NCBI GenBank assembly: GCA_030533445.1
Contig: JARPUW010000032.1
Coordinates: 28,128-92,127 of the forward strand
Length of the DNA stretch: 64,000 nt
DNA from: Cyprinodon diabolis
Lineage: Eukaryota; Chordata; Actinopteri; Cyprinodontiformes; Cyprinodontidae
Direction of reading: 5' to 3'
Both the position numbers and the translations under genes were made by a program. The notes below the pieces were generated by a model, which was given only the letters and a program-made list of their open reading frames with translations, searched no databases and was not told the DNA's origin. Within the stretch, counting starts at the first letter, position 1, and the number at the start of each line of letters is the position of its first letter. Below are positions 13,307 to 26,700 of the stretch, piece by piece.

Positions 13307-15078
13307 AGTAGATTTGAGCAGATGTTTTTGGTTCCAAGCTTCAAAACAGAAGTTGAGGCCAAAACGCTCTTTTCACAGTGAGATAATGCCATTTTGGCCT
13401 CTGGAGTTGTAACAGACAAACCATTAATGATACAGCCATGATCTTTTCTGGCAATCATCTAGAGCTGAAAACTAACAATATAAAGTAGATTTGAGCAGAT
13501 GTTTTTGGTTACAAGCTTCAAAACAGAAGGTTGAGGCCAAAACGCTCTTTTCACAGTGAGATAATGCCATTTTGGCCTCTGGAGTTGTAACAGACAAACC
13601 ATTAATGATACAGCCATGATCTTTTCTGGCAATCATCTAGAGCTGAAAACTAACAATATAAAGTAGATTTGAGCACATGTTTATGGTTCCAAGCTTCAAA
13701 ACAGAACTTGAGGCCAAAACGCTCATTTCACAGTGAGATAATGCCATTTTGGCCTCTGGAGTTGTAACAGACAAACCATTAATGATACAGCCATGATCTT
13801 TTCTGGCAATCATCTAGAGCTGAAAACTAACAATATAAAGTAGATATGAGCAGATGTTTTTGGTTCCAAGCTTCAAAACAGAAGTTGAGGCCAAAACGCT
13901 CTTTTCACAGTGAGATAATGCCATTTTGGCCTCTGGAGTTGTAACAGACAAACCATTAATGATACAGCCATGATCTTTTCTGGCAATCATCTAGAGCTGA
14001 AAACGAACAATATAAAGTAGATTTGAGCAGATGTTTTTGGTTCCAAGCTTCAAAACAGAAGTTGAGGCCAAAACGCTCTTTTCACAGTGAGATAATGCCA
14101 TTTTGGCCTCTGGAGTTGTAACAGACAAACCATAAATGATACAGCCATGATCTTTTCTGGCAATCATCTAGTGCTGAAAACTAACAATATAAAGTAGATT
14201 TGAGCAGATGTTTTTGGTTCCAAGCTTCAAAACAGAAGTTGAGGCCAAAACGCTCTTTTCACAGTGAGATAATGCCATTTTGGCCTCTGGAGTTGTAACA
14301 GACAAACCATTAATGATACAGCCATGATCTTTTCTGGCAATCATCTAGAGCTGAAAACTAACAATATAAAGTAGATTTGAGCAGATGTTTTTGGTTCCAA
14401 GCTTCAAAACAGAAGTTGAGGCCAAAATGCTCTTTTCACAGTGAGATAATGCCATTTTGGCCTCTGGAGTTGTAACAGACAAACCATTAATGATACAGCC
14501 ATGATCTTTTCTGGCAATCATCTAGAGCTGAAAACTAACAATATAAAGTAGATTTGAGCAGATGTTTTTGCTTCCAAGCTTCAAATCAGAAGTTGAGGCC
14601 AAAACGCTCATTTCACAGTGAGATAATGCCATTTTGGCCTCTGGAGTTGTAACAGACAAACCATTAATGATACAGCCATGATCTTTTCTGGCAATCATCT
14701 AGAGCTGAAAACTAACAATATAAAGTAGATTTGAGCAGATGTTTTTGGTTACAAGCTTCAAAACATAAGGTTGAGGCCAAAACGCTCTTTTCACAGTGAG
14801 ATAATGCCATTTTGGCCTCTGGAGTTGTAACAGACAAACCATTAATGATACAGCCATGATCTTTTCTGGCAATCATCTAGAGCTGAAAACTAACAATATA
14901 AAGTAGATTTGAGCACATGTTTATGGTTCCAAGCTTCAAAACAGAACTTGAGGCCAAAACGCTCATTTCACAGTGAGATAATGCCATTTTGGCCTCTGGA
15001 GTTGTAACAGACAAACCATTAATGATACAGCCATGATCTTTTCTGGCAATCATCTAGAGCTGAAAACTAACAATATAA
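13130..15078 (+). repeat. 11-monomer block, downstream copy
   Basis: Partner of 4259-6208. Its aaaacataagg monomer (14724-14901) has the normal four-T run and is 178 bp. The last of these monomers plus the next four (14902-15788, 887 bp) also match 10113-10999 in order, so this copy sits in a mosaic of overlapping duplications. Confidence 0.83.
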
Positions 15079-15965
15079 AGTAGATTTGAGCAGATGTTTT
15101 TGGTTCCAAGCTTCAAAACAGAAGTTGAGGCCAAAACGCTCTTTTCACAGTGAGATAATGCCATTTTGGCCTCTGGAGTTGTAACAGACAAACCATTAAT
15201 GATACAGCCATGATCTTTTCTGGCAATCATCTAGTGCTGAAAACTAACAATATAAAGTAGATTTGAGCAGATGTTTTTGGTTCCAAGCTTCAAAACAGAA
15301 GTTGAGGCCAAAACGCTCTTTTCACAGTGAGATAATGCCATTTTGGCCTCTGGAGTTGTAACAGACAAACCATTAATGATACAGCCATGATCTTTTCTGG
15401 CAATCATCTAGAGCTGAAAACTAACAATATAAAGTAGATTTGAGCAGATGTTTTTGGTTACAAGCTTCAAAACAGAAGGTTGAGGCCAAAACGCTCTTTT
15501 CACAGTGAGATAGTGCCATTTTGGCCTCTGGAGTTGTAACAGACAAACCATTAATGATACAGCCATGATCTTTTCTGGCAATCATCTAGAGCTGAAAACT
15601 AACAATATAAAGTAGATTTGAGCAGATGTTTTTGGTTACAAGCTTCAAAACAGAAGGTTGAGGCCAAAACGCTCTTTTCACAGTGAGATAATGCCATTTT
15701 GGCCTCTGGAGTTGTAACAGACAAACCATTAATGATACAGCCATGATCTTTTCTGGCAATCATCTAGAGCTGAAAACTAACAATATAAAGTAGATTTGAG
15801 CAGATGTTTTTGCTTCCAAGCTTCAAAACAGAAGTTGAGGCCAAAACGCTCTTTTCACAGTGAGATAATGCCATTTTGGCCTCTGGAGTTGTAACAGACA
15901 AACCATTAATGATACAGCCATGATCTTTTCTGGCAATCATCTAGTGCTGAAAACTAACAATATAA

Positions 15966-17915
15966 AGTAGATATGAACAGATGTTTTTGGTTCCAAGCTT
16001 CAAAACAGAAGTTGAGGCCAAAACGCTCTTTTCACAGTGAGATAATGCCATTTTGGCCTCTGGAGATGTAACAGACAAACCATTAATGATACAGCCATGA
16101 TCTTTTCTGGCAATCATCTAGTGCTGAAAACTAACAATATAAAGTAGATTTGAGCAGATGTTTTTGGTTACAAGCTTCAAAACAGAAGGTTGAGGCCAAA
16201 ACGCTCTTTTCACAGTGAGATAATGCCATTTTGGCCTCTGGAGTTGTAACAGACAAACCATTAATGATACAGCCATGATCTTTTCTGGCAATCATCTAGA
16301 GCTGAAAACTAACAATATAAAGTAGATTTAAGCAGATGTTTATGGTTCCAAGCTTCAAAATAGAAGTTGAGGCCAAAACGCTCATTTCACAGTGAGATAA
16401 TGCCATTTTGGCCTCTGGAGTTGTAACAGACAAACCATTAATGATACAGCCATGATCTTTTCTGGCAATCATCTAGTGCTGAAAACTAACAATATAAAGT
16501 AGATTTGAGCAGATGTTTTTGGTTCCAAGCTTCAAAACAGAAGTTGAGGCCAAAACGCTCTTTTCACAGTGAGATAATGCCATTTTGGCCTCTGGAGTTG
16601 TAACAGACAAACCATTAATGATACAGCCATGATCTTTTCTGGCAATCATCTAGAGCTGAAAACTAACAATATAAAGTAGATTTGAGCAGATGTTTTTGGT
16701 TACAAGCTTCAAAACAGAAGGTTGAGGCCAAAACGCTCTTTTCACAGTGAGATAATGCCATTTTGGCCTCTGGAGTTGTAACAGACAAACCATTAATGAT
16801 ACAGCCATGATCTTTTCTGGCAATCATCTAGAGCTGAAAACTAACAATATAAAGTAGATTTGAGCAGATGTTTTTGGTTCCAAGCTTCAAAACAGAAGTT
16901 GAGGCCAAAACGCTCTTTTCACAGTGAGATAATGCCATTTTGGCCTCTGGAGTTGTAACAGACAAACCATTAATGATACAGCCATGATCTCTTCTGGCAA
17001 TCATCTAGAGCTGAAAACTAACAATATAAAGTAGATTTGAGCAGATGTTTTTGGTTACAAGCTTCAAAACAGAAGGTTGAGGCCAAAACGCTCTTTTCAC
17101 GGTGAGATAGTGCCATTTTGGCCTCTGGAGTTGTAACAGACAAACCATTAATGATACAGCCATGATCTTTTCTGGCAATCATCTAGAGCTGAAAACTAAC
17201 AATATAAAGTAGATTTGAGCAGATGTTTTTGGTTACAAGCTTCAAAACAGAAGTTGAGGCCAAAACGCTCTTTTCACAGTGAGATAATGCCATTTTGGCC
17301 TCTGGAGTTGTAACAGACAAACCATTAATGATACAGCCATGATCTTTTCTGGCAATCATCTAGTGCTGAAAACTAACAATATAAAGTAGATTTGAGCAGA
17401 TGTTTTTGGTTCCAAGCTTCAAAACAGAAGTTGAGGCCAAAACGCTCTTTTCACAGTGAGATAGTGCCATTTTGGCCTCTGGAGTTGTAACAGACAAACC
17501 ATTAATGATACAGCCATGATCTTTTCTGGCAATCATCTAGAGCTGAAAACTAACAATATAAAGTAGATTTGAGCAGATGTTTTTGCTTCCAAGCTTCAAA
17601 TCAGAAGTTGAGGCCAAAACGCTCATTTCACAGTGAGATAATGCCATTTTGGCCTCTGGAGTTGTAACAGACAAACCATTAATGATACAGCCATGATCTT
17701 TTCTGGCAATCATCTAGAGCTGAAAACTAACAATATAAAGTAGATTTGAGCAGATGTTTATGGTTCCAAGCTTCAAAACAGAAGTTGAGGCCAAAACGCT
17801 CATTTCACAGTGAGATAATGCCATTTTGGCCTCTGGAGTTGTAACAGACAAACCATTAATGATACAGCCATGATCTTTTCTGGCAATCATCTAGAGCTGA
17901 AAACTAACAATATAA
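15966..17915 (+). repeat. 11-monomer relic block, copy in region 2
   Basis: The sequence of rare types (A8+A11; 178-bp; A10/A22/T41; consensus; 178-bp; C139; 178-bp G71/G80; A28 177-bp T157; G80; C25/T40/A64; A22/A64) recurs at 32976-35102 in region 4. The second copy is one C139 monomer longer. Confidence 0.82.
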
Positions 17916-18447
17916 AGTAGATATGAGCAGATCTTTTTGGTTCCAAGCTTCAAAACAGAAGTTGAGGCCAAAACGCTCTTTTCACAGTGAGATAATGCCA
18001 TTTTGGCCTCTGGAGTTGTAACAGACAAACCATTAATGATACAGCCATGATCTTTTCTGGCAATCATCTAGAGCTGAAAACGAACAATATAAAGTAGATT
18101 TGAGCAGATGTTTTTGGTTACAAGCTTCAAAACAGAAGGTTGAGGCCAAAACGCTCTTTTCACAGTGAGATAATGCCATTTTGGCCTCTGGAGTTGTAAC
18201 AGACAAACCATTAATGATACAGCCATGATCTTTTCTGGCAATCATCTAGAGCTGAAAACTAACAATATAAAGTAGATTTGAGCAGATGTTTTTGCTTCCA
18301 AGCTTCAAATCAGAGGTTGAGGCCAAAACGCTCATTTCACAGTGAGATAATGCCATTTTGGCGTCTGGAGTTGTAACAGACAAACCATTAATGATACAGC
18401 CATGATCTTTTCTGGCAATCATCTAGTGCTGAAAACTAACAATATAA
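17916..18447 (+). repeat. Precursor-like A-B-C trio in region 2
   Basis: Three monomers with G167 (plus A8), 178-bp A28, then C25/T40/G45/G93 parallel the A-B-C start of the region 5 HOR. Unlike HOR type C, the third has C rather than G at site 61 and T at 157. The trio also occurs at 32267-32798. Confidence 0.75.
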
Positions 18448-19687
18448 AGTAGATTTGAGCAGTTGTTTTTGGTTCCAAGCTTCAAAACAGAAGTTGAGGC
18501 CAAAACGCTCTTTTCACAGTGAGATAATGCCATTTTGGCCTCTGGAGTTGTAACAGACAAACCATTAATGATACAGCCATGATCTTTTCTGGTAATCATC
18601 TAGAGCTGAAAACTAACAATATAAAGTAGATTTGAGCAGATGTTTTTGGTTCCAAGCTTCAAAACAGAAGTTGAGGCCAAAACGCTCTTTTCACAGTGAG
18701 ATAATGCCATTTTGGCCTCTGGAGTTGTAACAGACAAACCATTAATGATACAGCCATGATCTTTTCTGGCAATCATCTAGTGCTGAAAACTAACAATATA
18801 AAGTAGATTTGAGCAGATGTTTTTGGTTCCAAGCTTCAAAACAGAAGTTGAGGCCAAAACGCTCTTTTCACAGTGAGATAATGCCATTTTGGCCTCTGGA
18901 GTTGTAACAGACAAACCATTAATGATACAGCCATGATCTTTTCTGGCAATCATCTAGAGCTGAAAACGAACAATATAAAGTAGATTTGAGCAGATGTTTT
19001 TGGTTACAAGCTTCAAAACAGAAGGTTGAGGCCAAAACGCTCTTTTCACAGTGAGATAATGCCATTTTGGCCTCTGGAGTTGTAACAGACAAACCATTGA
19101 TGATACAGCCATGATCTTTTCTGGCAATCATCTAGAGCTGAAAACTAACAATATAAAGTAGATTTGAGCAGATGTTTTTGGTTCCAAGCTTCAAAACAGA
19201 AGTTGAGGCCAAAACGCTCTTTTCACAGTGAGATAATGCCATTTTGGCCTCTGGAGTTGTAACAGACAAACCATTAATGATACAGCCATGATCTTTTCTG
19301 GCAATCATCTAGAGCTGAAAACTAACAATATAAAAAAGATTTGAGCAGATGTTTATGGTTCCAAGCTTCAAAACAGAAGTTGAGGCCAAAACGCTCATTT
19401 CACAGTGAGATAATGCCATTTTGGCCTCTGGAGTTGTAACAGACAAACCATTAATGATACAGCCATGATCTTTTCTGGCAATCATCTAGTGCTGAAAACT
19501 AACAATATAAAGTAGATTTGAGCAGTTGTTTTTGGTTCCAAGCTTCAAAACAGAAGTTGAGGCCAAAACGCTCTTTTCACAGTGAGATAATGCCATTTTG
19601 GCCTCTGGAGTTGTAACAGACAAACCATTAATGATACAGCCATGATCTTTTCTGGCAATCATCTAGAGCTGAAAACTAACAATATAA

Positions 19688-20575
19688 AGTAGATTTGAGC
19701 AGATGTTTTTGGTTACAAGCTTCAAAACAGAAGGTTGAGGCCAAAACGCTCTTTTCACAGTGAGATAATGCCATTTTGGCCTCTGGAGTTGTAACAGACA
19801 AACCATTAATGATACAGCCATGATCTTTTCTGGCAATCATCTAGAGCTGAAAACTAACAATATAAAGTAGATTTGAGCAGATGTTTTTGGTTACAAGCTT
19901 CAAAACAGAAGGTTGAGGCCAAAACGCTCTTTTCACAGTGAGATAATGCCATTTTGGCCTCTGGAGTTGTAACAGACAAACCATTAATGATACACCCATG
20001 ATCTTTTCTGGCAATCATCTAGAGCTGAAAACTAACAATATAAAGTAGATTTGAGCAGATGTTTTTGCTTCCAAGCTTCAAATCAGAAGTTGAGGCCAAA
20101 ACGCTCATTTCACAGTGAGATAATGCCATTTTGGCCTCTGGAGTTGTAACAGACAAACCATTAATGATACAGCCATGATCTTTTCTGGCAATCATCTAGT
20201 GCTGAAAACTAACAATATAAAGTAGATTTGAGCAGATGTTTTTGGTTCCAAGCTTCAAAACAGAAGTTGAGGCCAAAACGCTCTTTTCACAGTGAGATAA
20301 TGCCATTTTGGCCTCTGGAGTTGTAACAGACAAACCATTAATGATACAGCCATGATCTTTTCTGGCAATCATCTAGAGCTGAAAACTAACAATATAAAGT
20401 AGATTTGAGCAGATGTTTTTGGTTACAAGCTTCAAAACAGAAGGTTGAGGCCAAAACGCTCTTTTCACAGTGAGATAATGCCATTTTGGCCTCTGGAGTT
20501 GTAACAGACAAACCATTAATGATACAGCCATGATCTTTTCTGGCAATCATCTAGAGCTGAAAACTAACAATATAA
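19688..20575 (+). repeat. 5-monomer block matching 178-1065
   Basis: Order 178-bp; 178-bp with C129; C25/T40/A64/T157; consensus; 178-bp; length 888 bp, same as 178-1065. It links region 2 to the region 1 block and lies directly left of the first hybrid monomer of region 3. Confidence 0.83.
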
Positions 20576-20752
20576 AGTAGACTTGAGCACATGTTTTTGG
20601 TTCCAAGCTTCAAAACAGAAGTTGAGGCCAAAACGCTCTTTTCACAGTGAGATAATGCCATTTTGGCCTCTGGAGTTGTAACAGACAAACCATTAATGAT
20701 ACAGCCATGATCTTTTCTGGCAATCATCTAGAGCTGAAAACTAACAATATAA
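20576..20752 (+). repeat. Hybrid monomer starting the region 3 HOR
   Basis: The 5' end carries C15 (gagcacatg) of the C15/A22/C46/A64 type, but from site 22 onward it is consensus (T22, G46, T64, A157). It therefore looks like a crossover product with a breakpoint between sites 16 and 21. This copy also has a private agacttgag. The same hybrid heads each region 3 unit, and it is duplicated side by side at 25013-25366. Confidence 0.82.
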
Positions 20753-23700
20753 AGTAGATTTGAGCAGATGTTTTTGGTTCCAAGCTTCAAAACAGAAGTT
20801 GAGGCCAAAATGCTCTTTTCACAGTGAGATAATGCCATTTTGGCCTCTGGAGTTGTAACAGACAAACCATTAATGATACAGCCATGATCTTTTCTGGCAA
20901 TCATCTAGTGCTGAAAACTAACAATATAAAGTAGATTTGAGCAGATGTTTTTGGTTCCAAGCTTCAAAACAGAAGTTGAGGCCAAAACGCTCTTTTCACA
21001 GTGAGATAATGCCATTTTGGCCTCTGGAGTTGTAACAGACAAACCATTAATGATACAGCCATGATCTTTTCTGGCAATCATCTAGAGCTGAAAACTAACA
21101 ATATAAAGTAGATTTGAGCAGATGTTTTTGGTTACAAGCTTCAAAACAGAAGGTTGAGGCCAAAACGCTCTTTTCACAGTGAGATAGTGCCATTTTGGCC
21201 TCTGGAGTTGTAACAGACAAACCATTAATGATACAGCCATGATCTTTTCTGGCAATCATCTAGAGCTGAAAACTAACAATATAAAGTAGATTTGAGCAGA
21301 TGTTTTTGGTTACAAGCTTCAAAACAGAAGGTTGAGGCCAAAACGCTCATTTCACAGTGAGATAATGCCATTTTGGCCTCTGGAGTTGTAACAGACAAAC
21401 CATTAATGATACAGCCATGATCTTTTCTGGCAATCATCTAGAGCTGAAAACTAACAATATAAAGTAGATTTGAGCAGATGTTTTTGGTTACAAGCTTCAA
21501 AACAGAAGGTTGAGGCCAAAACGCTCTTTTCACAGTGAGATAATGCCATTTTGGCCTCTGGAGTTGTAACAGACAAACCATTAATGATACAGCCATGATC
21601 TTTTCTGGCAATCATCTAGAGCTGAAAACTAACAATATAAAGTAGATTTGAGCAGATGTTTTTGGTTACAAGCTTCAAAACAGAAGGTTGAGGCCAAAAC
21701 GCTCTTTTCACAGTGAGATAATGCCATTTTGGCCTCTGGAGTTGTAACAGACAAACCATTAATGATACAGCCATGATCTTTTCTGGCAATCATCTAGAGC
21801 TGAAAACTAACAATATAAAGTAGATTTGAGCAGATGTTTTTGCTTCCAAGCTTCAAATCAGAAGTTGAGGCCAAAACGCTCATTTCACAGTGAGATAATG
21901 CCATTTTGGCCTCTGGAGTTGTAACAGACAAACCATTAATGATACAGCCATGATCTTTTCTGGCAATCATCTAGAGCTGAAAACTAACAATATAAAGTAG
22001 ATTTGAGCACATGTTTTTGGTTCCAAGCTTCAAAACAGAAGTTGAGGCCAAAACGCTCTTTTCACAGTGAGATAATGCCATTTTGGCCTCTGGAGTTGTA
22101 ACAGACAAACCATTAATGATACAGCCATGATCTTTTCTGGCAATCATCTAGAGCTGAAAACTAACAATATAAAGTAGATTTGAGCAGATGTTTTTGGTTC
22201 CAAGCTTCAAAACAGAAGTTGAGGCCAAAATGCTCTTTTCACAGTGAGATAATGCCATTTTGGCCTCTGGAGTTGTAACAGACAAACCATTAATGATACA
22301 GCCATGATCTTTTCTGGCAATCATCTAGTGCTGAAAACTAACAATATAAAGTAGATTTGAGCAGATGTTTTTGGTTCCAAGCTTCAAAACAGAAGTTGAG
22401 GCCAAAACGCTCTTTTCACAGTGAGATAATGCCATTTTGGCCTCTGGAGTTGTAACAGACAAACCATTAATGATACAGCCATGATCTTTTCTGGCAATCA
22501 TCTAGAGCTGAAAACTAACAATATAAAGTAGATTTGAGCAGATGTTTTTGGTTCCAAGCTTCAAAACAGAAGTTGAGGCCAAAATGCTCTTTTCACAGTG
22601 AGATAATGCCATTTTGGCCTCTGGAGTTGTAACAGACAAACCATTAATGATACAGCCATGATCTTTTCTGGCAATCATCTAGTGCTGAAAACTAACAATA
22701 TAAAGTAGATTTGAGCAGATGTTTTTGGTTCCAAGCTTCAAAACAGAAGTTGAGGCCAAAACGCTCTTTTCACAGTGAGATAATGCCATTTTGGCCTCTG
22801 GAGTTGTAACAGACAAACCATTAATGATACAGCCATGATCTTTTCTGGCAATCATCTAGAGCTGAAAACTAACAATATAAAGTAGATTTGAGCAGATGTT
22901 TTTGGTTACAAGCTTCAAAACAGAAGGTTGAGGCCAAAACGCTCTTTTCACAGTGAGATAGTGCCATTTTGGCCTCTGGAGTTGTAACAGACAAACCATT
23001 AATGATACAGCCATGATCTTTTCTGGCAATCATCTAGAGCTGAAAACTAACAATATAAAGTAGATTTGAGCAGATGTTTTTGGTTACAAGCTTCAAAACA
23101 GAAGGTTGAGGCCAAAACGCTCATTTCACAGTGAGATAATGCCATTTTGGCCTCTGGAGTTGTAACAGACAAACCATTAATGATACAGCCATGATCTTTT
23201 CTGGCAATCATCTAGAGCTGAAAACTAACAATATAAAGTAGATTTGAGCAGATGTTTTTGGTTACAAGCTTCAAAACAGAAGGTTGAGGCCAAAACGCTC
23301 TTTTCACAGTGAGATAATGCCATTTTGGCCTCTGGAGTTGTAACAGACAAACCATTAATGATACAGCCATGATCTTTTCTGGCAATCATCTAGAGCTGAA
23401 AACTAACAATATAAAGTAGATTTGAGCAGATGTTTTTGGTTACAAGCTTCAAAACAGAAGGTTGAGGCCAAAACGCTCTTTTCACAGTGAGATAATGCCA
23501 TTTTGGCCTCTGGAGTTGTAACAGACAAACCATTAATGATACAGCCATGATCTTTTCTGGCAATCATCTAGAGCTGAAAACTAACAATATAAAGTAGATT
23601 TGAGCAGATGTTTTTGCTTCCAAGCTTCAAATCAGAAGTTGAGGCCAAAACGCTCATTTCACAGTGAGATAATGCCATTTTGGCCTCTGGAGTTGTAACA

Positions 23701-26700
23701 GACAAACCATTAATGATACAGCCATGATCTTTTCTGGCAATCATCTAGAGCTGAAAACTAACAATATAAAGTAGATTTGAGCACATGTTTTTGGTTCCAA
23801 GCTTCAAAACAGAAGTTGAGGCCAAAACGCTCTTTTCACAGTGAGATAATGCCATTTTGGCCTCTGGAGTTGTAACAGACAAACCATTAATGATACAGCC
23901 ATGATCTTTTCTGGCAATCATCTAGAGCTGAAAACTAACAATATAAAGTAGATTTGAGCAGATGTTTTTGGTTCCAAGCTTCAAAACAGAAGTTGAGGCC
24001 AAAATGCTCTTTTCACAGTGAGATAATGCCATTTTGGCCTCTGGAGTTGTAACAGACAAACCATTAATGATACAGCCATGATCTTTTCTGGCAATCATCT
24101 AGTGCTGAAAACTAACAATATAAAGTAGATTTGAGCAGATGTTTTTGGTTCCAAGCTTCAAAACAGAAGTTGAGGCCAAAACGCTCTTTTCACAGTGAGA
24201 TAATGCCATTTTGGCCTCTGGAGTTGTAACAGACAAACCATTAATGATACAGCCATGATCTTTTCTGGCAATCATCTAGAGCTGAAAACTAACAATATAA
24301 AGTAGATTTGAGCAGATGTTTTTGGTTACAAGCTTCAAAACAGAAGGTTGAGGCCAAAACGCTCTTTTCACAGTGAGATAGTGCCATTTTGGCCTCTGGA
24401 GTTGTAACAGACAAACCATTAATGATACAGCCATGATCTTTTCTGGCAATCATCTAGAGCTGAAAACTAACAATATAAAGTAGATTTGAGCAGATGTTTT
24501 TGGTTACAAGCTTCAAAACAGAAGGTTGAGGCCAAAACGCTCATTTCACAGTGAGATAATGCCATTTTGGCCTCTGGAGTTGTAACAGACAAACCATTAA
24601 TGATACAGCCATGATCTTTTCTGGCAATCATCTAGAGCTGAAAACTAACAATATAAAGTAGATTTGAGCAGATGTTTTTGGTTACAAGCTTCAAAACAGA
24701 AGGTTGAGGCCAAAACGCTCTTTTCACAGTGAGATAATGCCATTTTGGCCTCTGGAGTTGTAACAGACAAACCATTAATGATACAGCCATGATCTTTTCT
24801 GGCAATCATCTAGAGCTGAAAACTAACAATATAAAGTAGATTTGAGCAGATGTTTTTGGTTACAAGCTTCAAAACAGAAGGTTGAGGCCAAAACGCTCTT
24901 TTCACAGTGAGATAATGCCATTTTGGCCTCTGGAGTTGTAACAGACAAACCATTAATGATACAGCCATGATCTTTTCTGGCAATCATCTAGAGCTGAAAA
25001 CTAACAATATAAAGTAGATTTGAGCACATGTTTTTGGTTCCAAGCTTCAAAACAGAAGTTGAGGCCAAAACGCTCTTTTCACAGTGAGATAATGCCATTT
25101 TGGCCTCTGGAGTTGTAACAGACAAACCATTAATGATACAGCCATGATCTTTTCTGGCAATCATCTAGAGCTGAAAACTAACAATATAAAGTAGATTTGA
25201 GCACATGTTTTTGGTTCCAAGCTTCAAAACAGAAGTTGAGGCCAAAACGCTCTTTTCACAGTGAGATAATGCCATTTTGGCCTCTGGAGTTGTAACAGAC
25301 AAACCATTAATGATACAGCCATGATCTTTTCTGGCAATCATCTAGAGCTGAAAACTAACAATATAAAGTAGATTTGAGCAGATGTTTTTGGTTCCAAGCT
25401 TCAAAACAGAAGTTGAGGCCAAAATGCTCTTTTCACAGTGAGATAATGCCATTTTGGCCTCTGGAGTTGTAACAGACAAACCATTAATGATACAGCCATG
25501 ATCTTTTCTGGCAATCATCTAGAGCTGAAAACTAACAATATAAAGTAGATTTGAGCAGATGTTTTTGGTTCCAAGCTTCAAAACAGAAGTTGAGGCCAAA
25601 ATGCTCTTTTCACAGTGAGATAATGCCATTTTGGCCTCTGGAGTTGTAACAGACAAACCATTAATGATACAGCCATGATCTTTTCTGGCAATCATCTAGT
25701 GCTGAAAACTAACAATATAAAGTAGATTTGAGCAGATGTTTTTGGTTCCAAGCTTCAAAACAGAAGTTGAGGCCAAAACGCTCTTTTCACAGTGAGATAA
25801 TGCCATTTTGGCCTCTGGAGTTGTAACAGACAAACCATTAATGATACAGCCATGATCTTTTCTGGCAATCATCTAGAGCTGAAAACTAACAATATAAAGT
25901 AGATTTGAGCAGATGTTTTTGGTTACAAGCTTCAAAACAGAAGGTTGAGGCCAAAACGCTCTTTTCACAGTGAGATAGTGCCATTTTGGCCTCTGGAGTT
26001 GTAACAGACAAACCATTAATGATACAGCCATGATCTTTTCTGGCAATCATCTAGAGCTGAAAACTAACAATATAAAGTAGATTTGAGCAGATGTTTTTGG
26101 TTACAAGCTTCAAAACAGAAGGTTGAGGCCAAAACGCTCATTTCACAGTGAGATAATGCCATTTTGGCCTCTGGAGTTGTAACAGACAAACCATTAATGA
26201 TACAGCCATGATCTTTTCTGGCAATCATCTAGAGCTGAAAACTAACAATATAAAGTAGATTTGAGCAGATGTTTTTGGTTACAAGCTTCAAAACAGAAGG
26301 TTGAGGCCAAAACGCTCTTTTCACAGTGAGATAATGCCATTTTGGCCTCTGGAGTTGTAACAGACAAACCATTAATGATACAGCCATGATCTTTTCTGGC
26401 AATCATCTAGAGCTGAAAACTAACAATATAAAGTAGATTTGAGCAGATGTTTTTGGTTACAAGCTTCAAAACAGAAGGTTGAGGCCAAAACGCTCTTTTC
26501 ACAGTGAGATAATGCCATTTTGGCCTCTGGAGTTGTAACAGACAAACCATTAATGATACAGCCATGATCTTTTCTGGCAATCATCTAGAGCTGAAAACTA
26601 ACAATATAAAGTAGATTTGAGCAGATGTTTTTGCTTCCAAGCTTCAAATCAGAAGTTGAGGCCAAAACGCTCATTTCACAGTGAGATAATGCCATTTTGG

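Larger units (their letters stand above)
1..15788 (+). repeat. Region 1: mosaic of long duplicated multi-monomer blocks (89 monomers)
   Basis: Monomers here combine types that recur in fixed order: consensus with A or T at 157; 178-bp A28 types (plain, G80, or A64); a C25/T40/A64 type; a C15/A22/C46/A64 type; A8 plus G167; and T59. The order is not one regular HOR but overlapping duplicated blocks of 5 to 14 monomers, listed separately. Indel alleles restricted to this region are the TA insertion near the monomer end and the extra T at 5853-6031. Confidence 0.85.
15789..20575 (+). repeat. Region 2: heterogeneous array with private variants (27 monomers)
   Basis: There is no regular HOR here. 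Private or rare alleles include A8+A11 (gatatgaacag), A10 with T41 (gatttaagcag, aaaatagaag), gagatgtaac, the C139 monomer, G71+G80, ggtaatc, ccattgatg, and a junction aaaaagatttg replacing aagtagatttg at 19334. Several alleles recur in region 4. The segment 19688-20575 repeats 178-1065 in monomer order. The pattern resembles less homogenised, older array. Confidence 0.8.

Noticed and set aside
19334..19360. Array boundary or insertion at the aaaaagatttg junction
   Set aside because: Two or three substitutions in the agtag start motif, with unchanged monomer length. The same allele recurs at 29080 and 30497, so it is a variant monomer, not a junction with other DNA.
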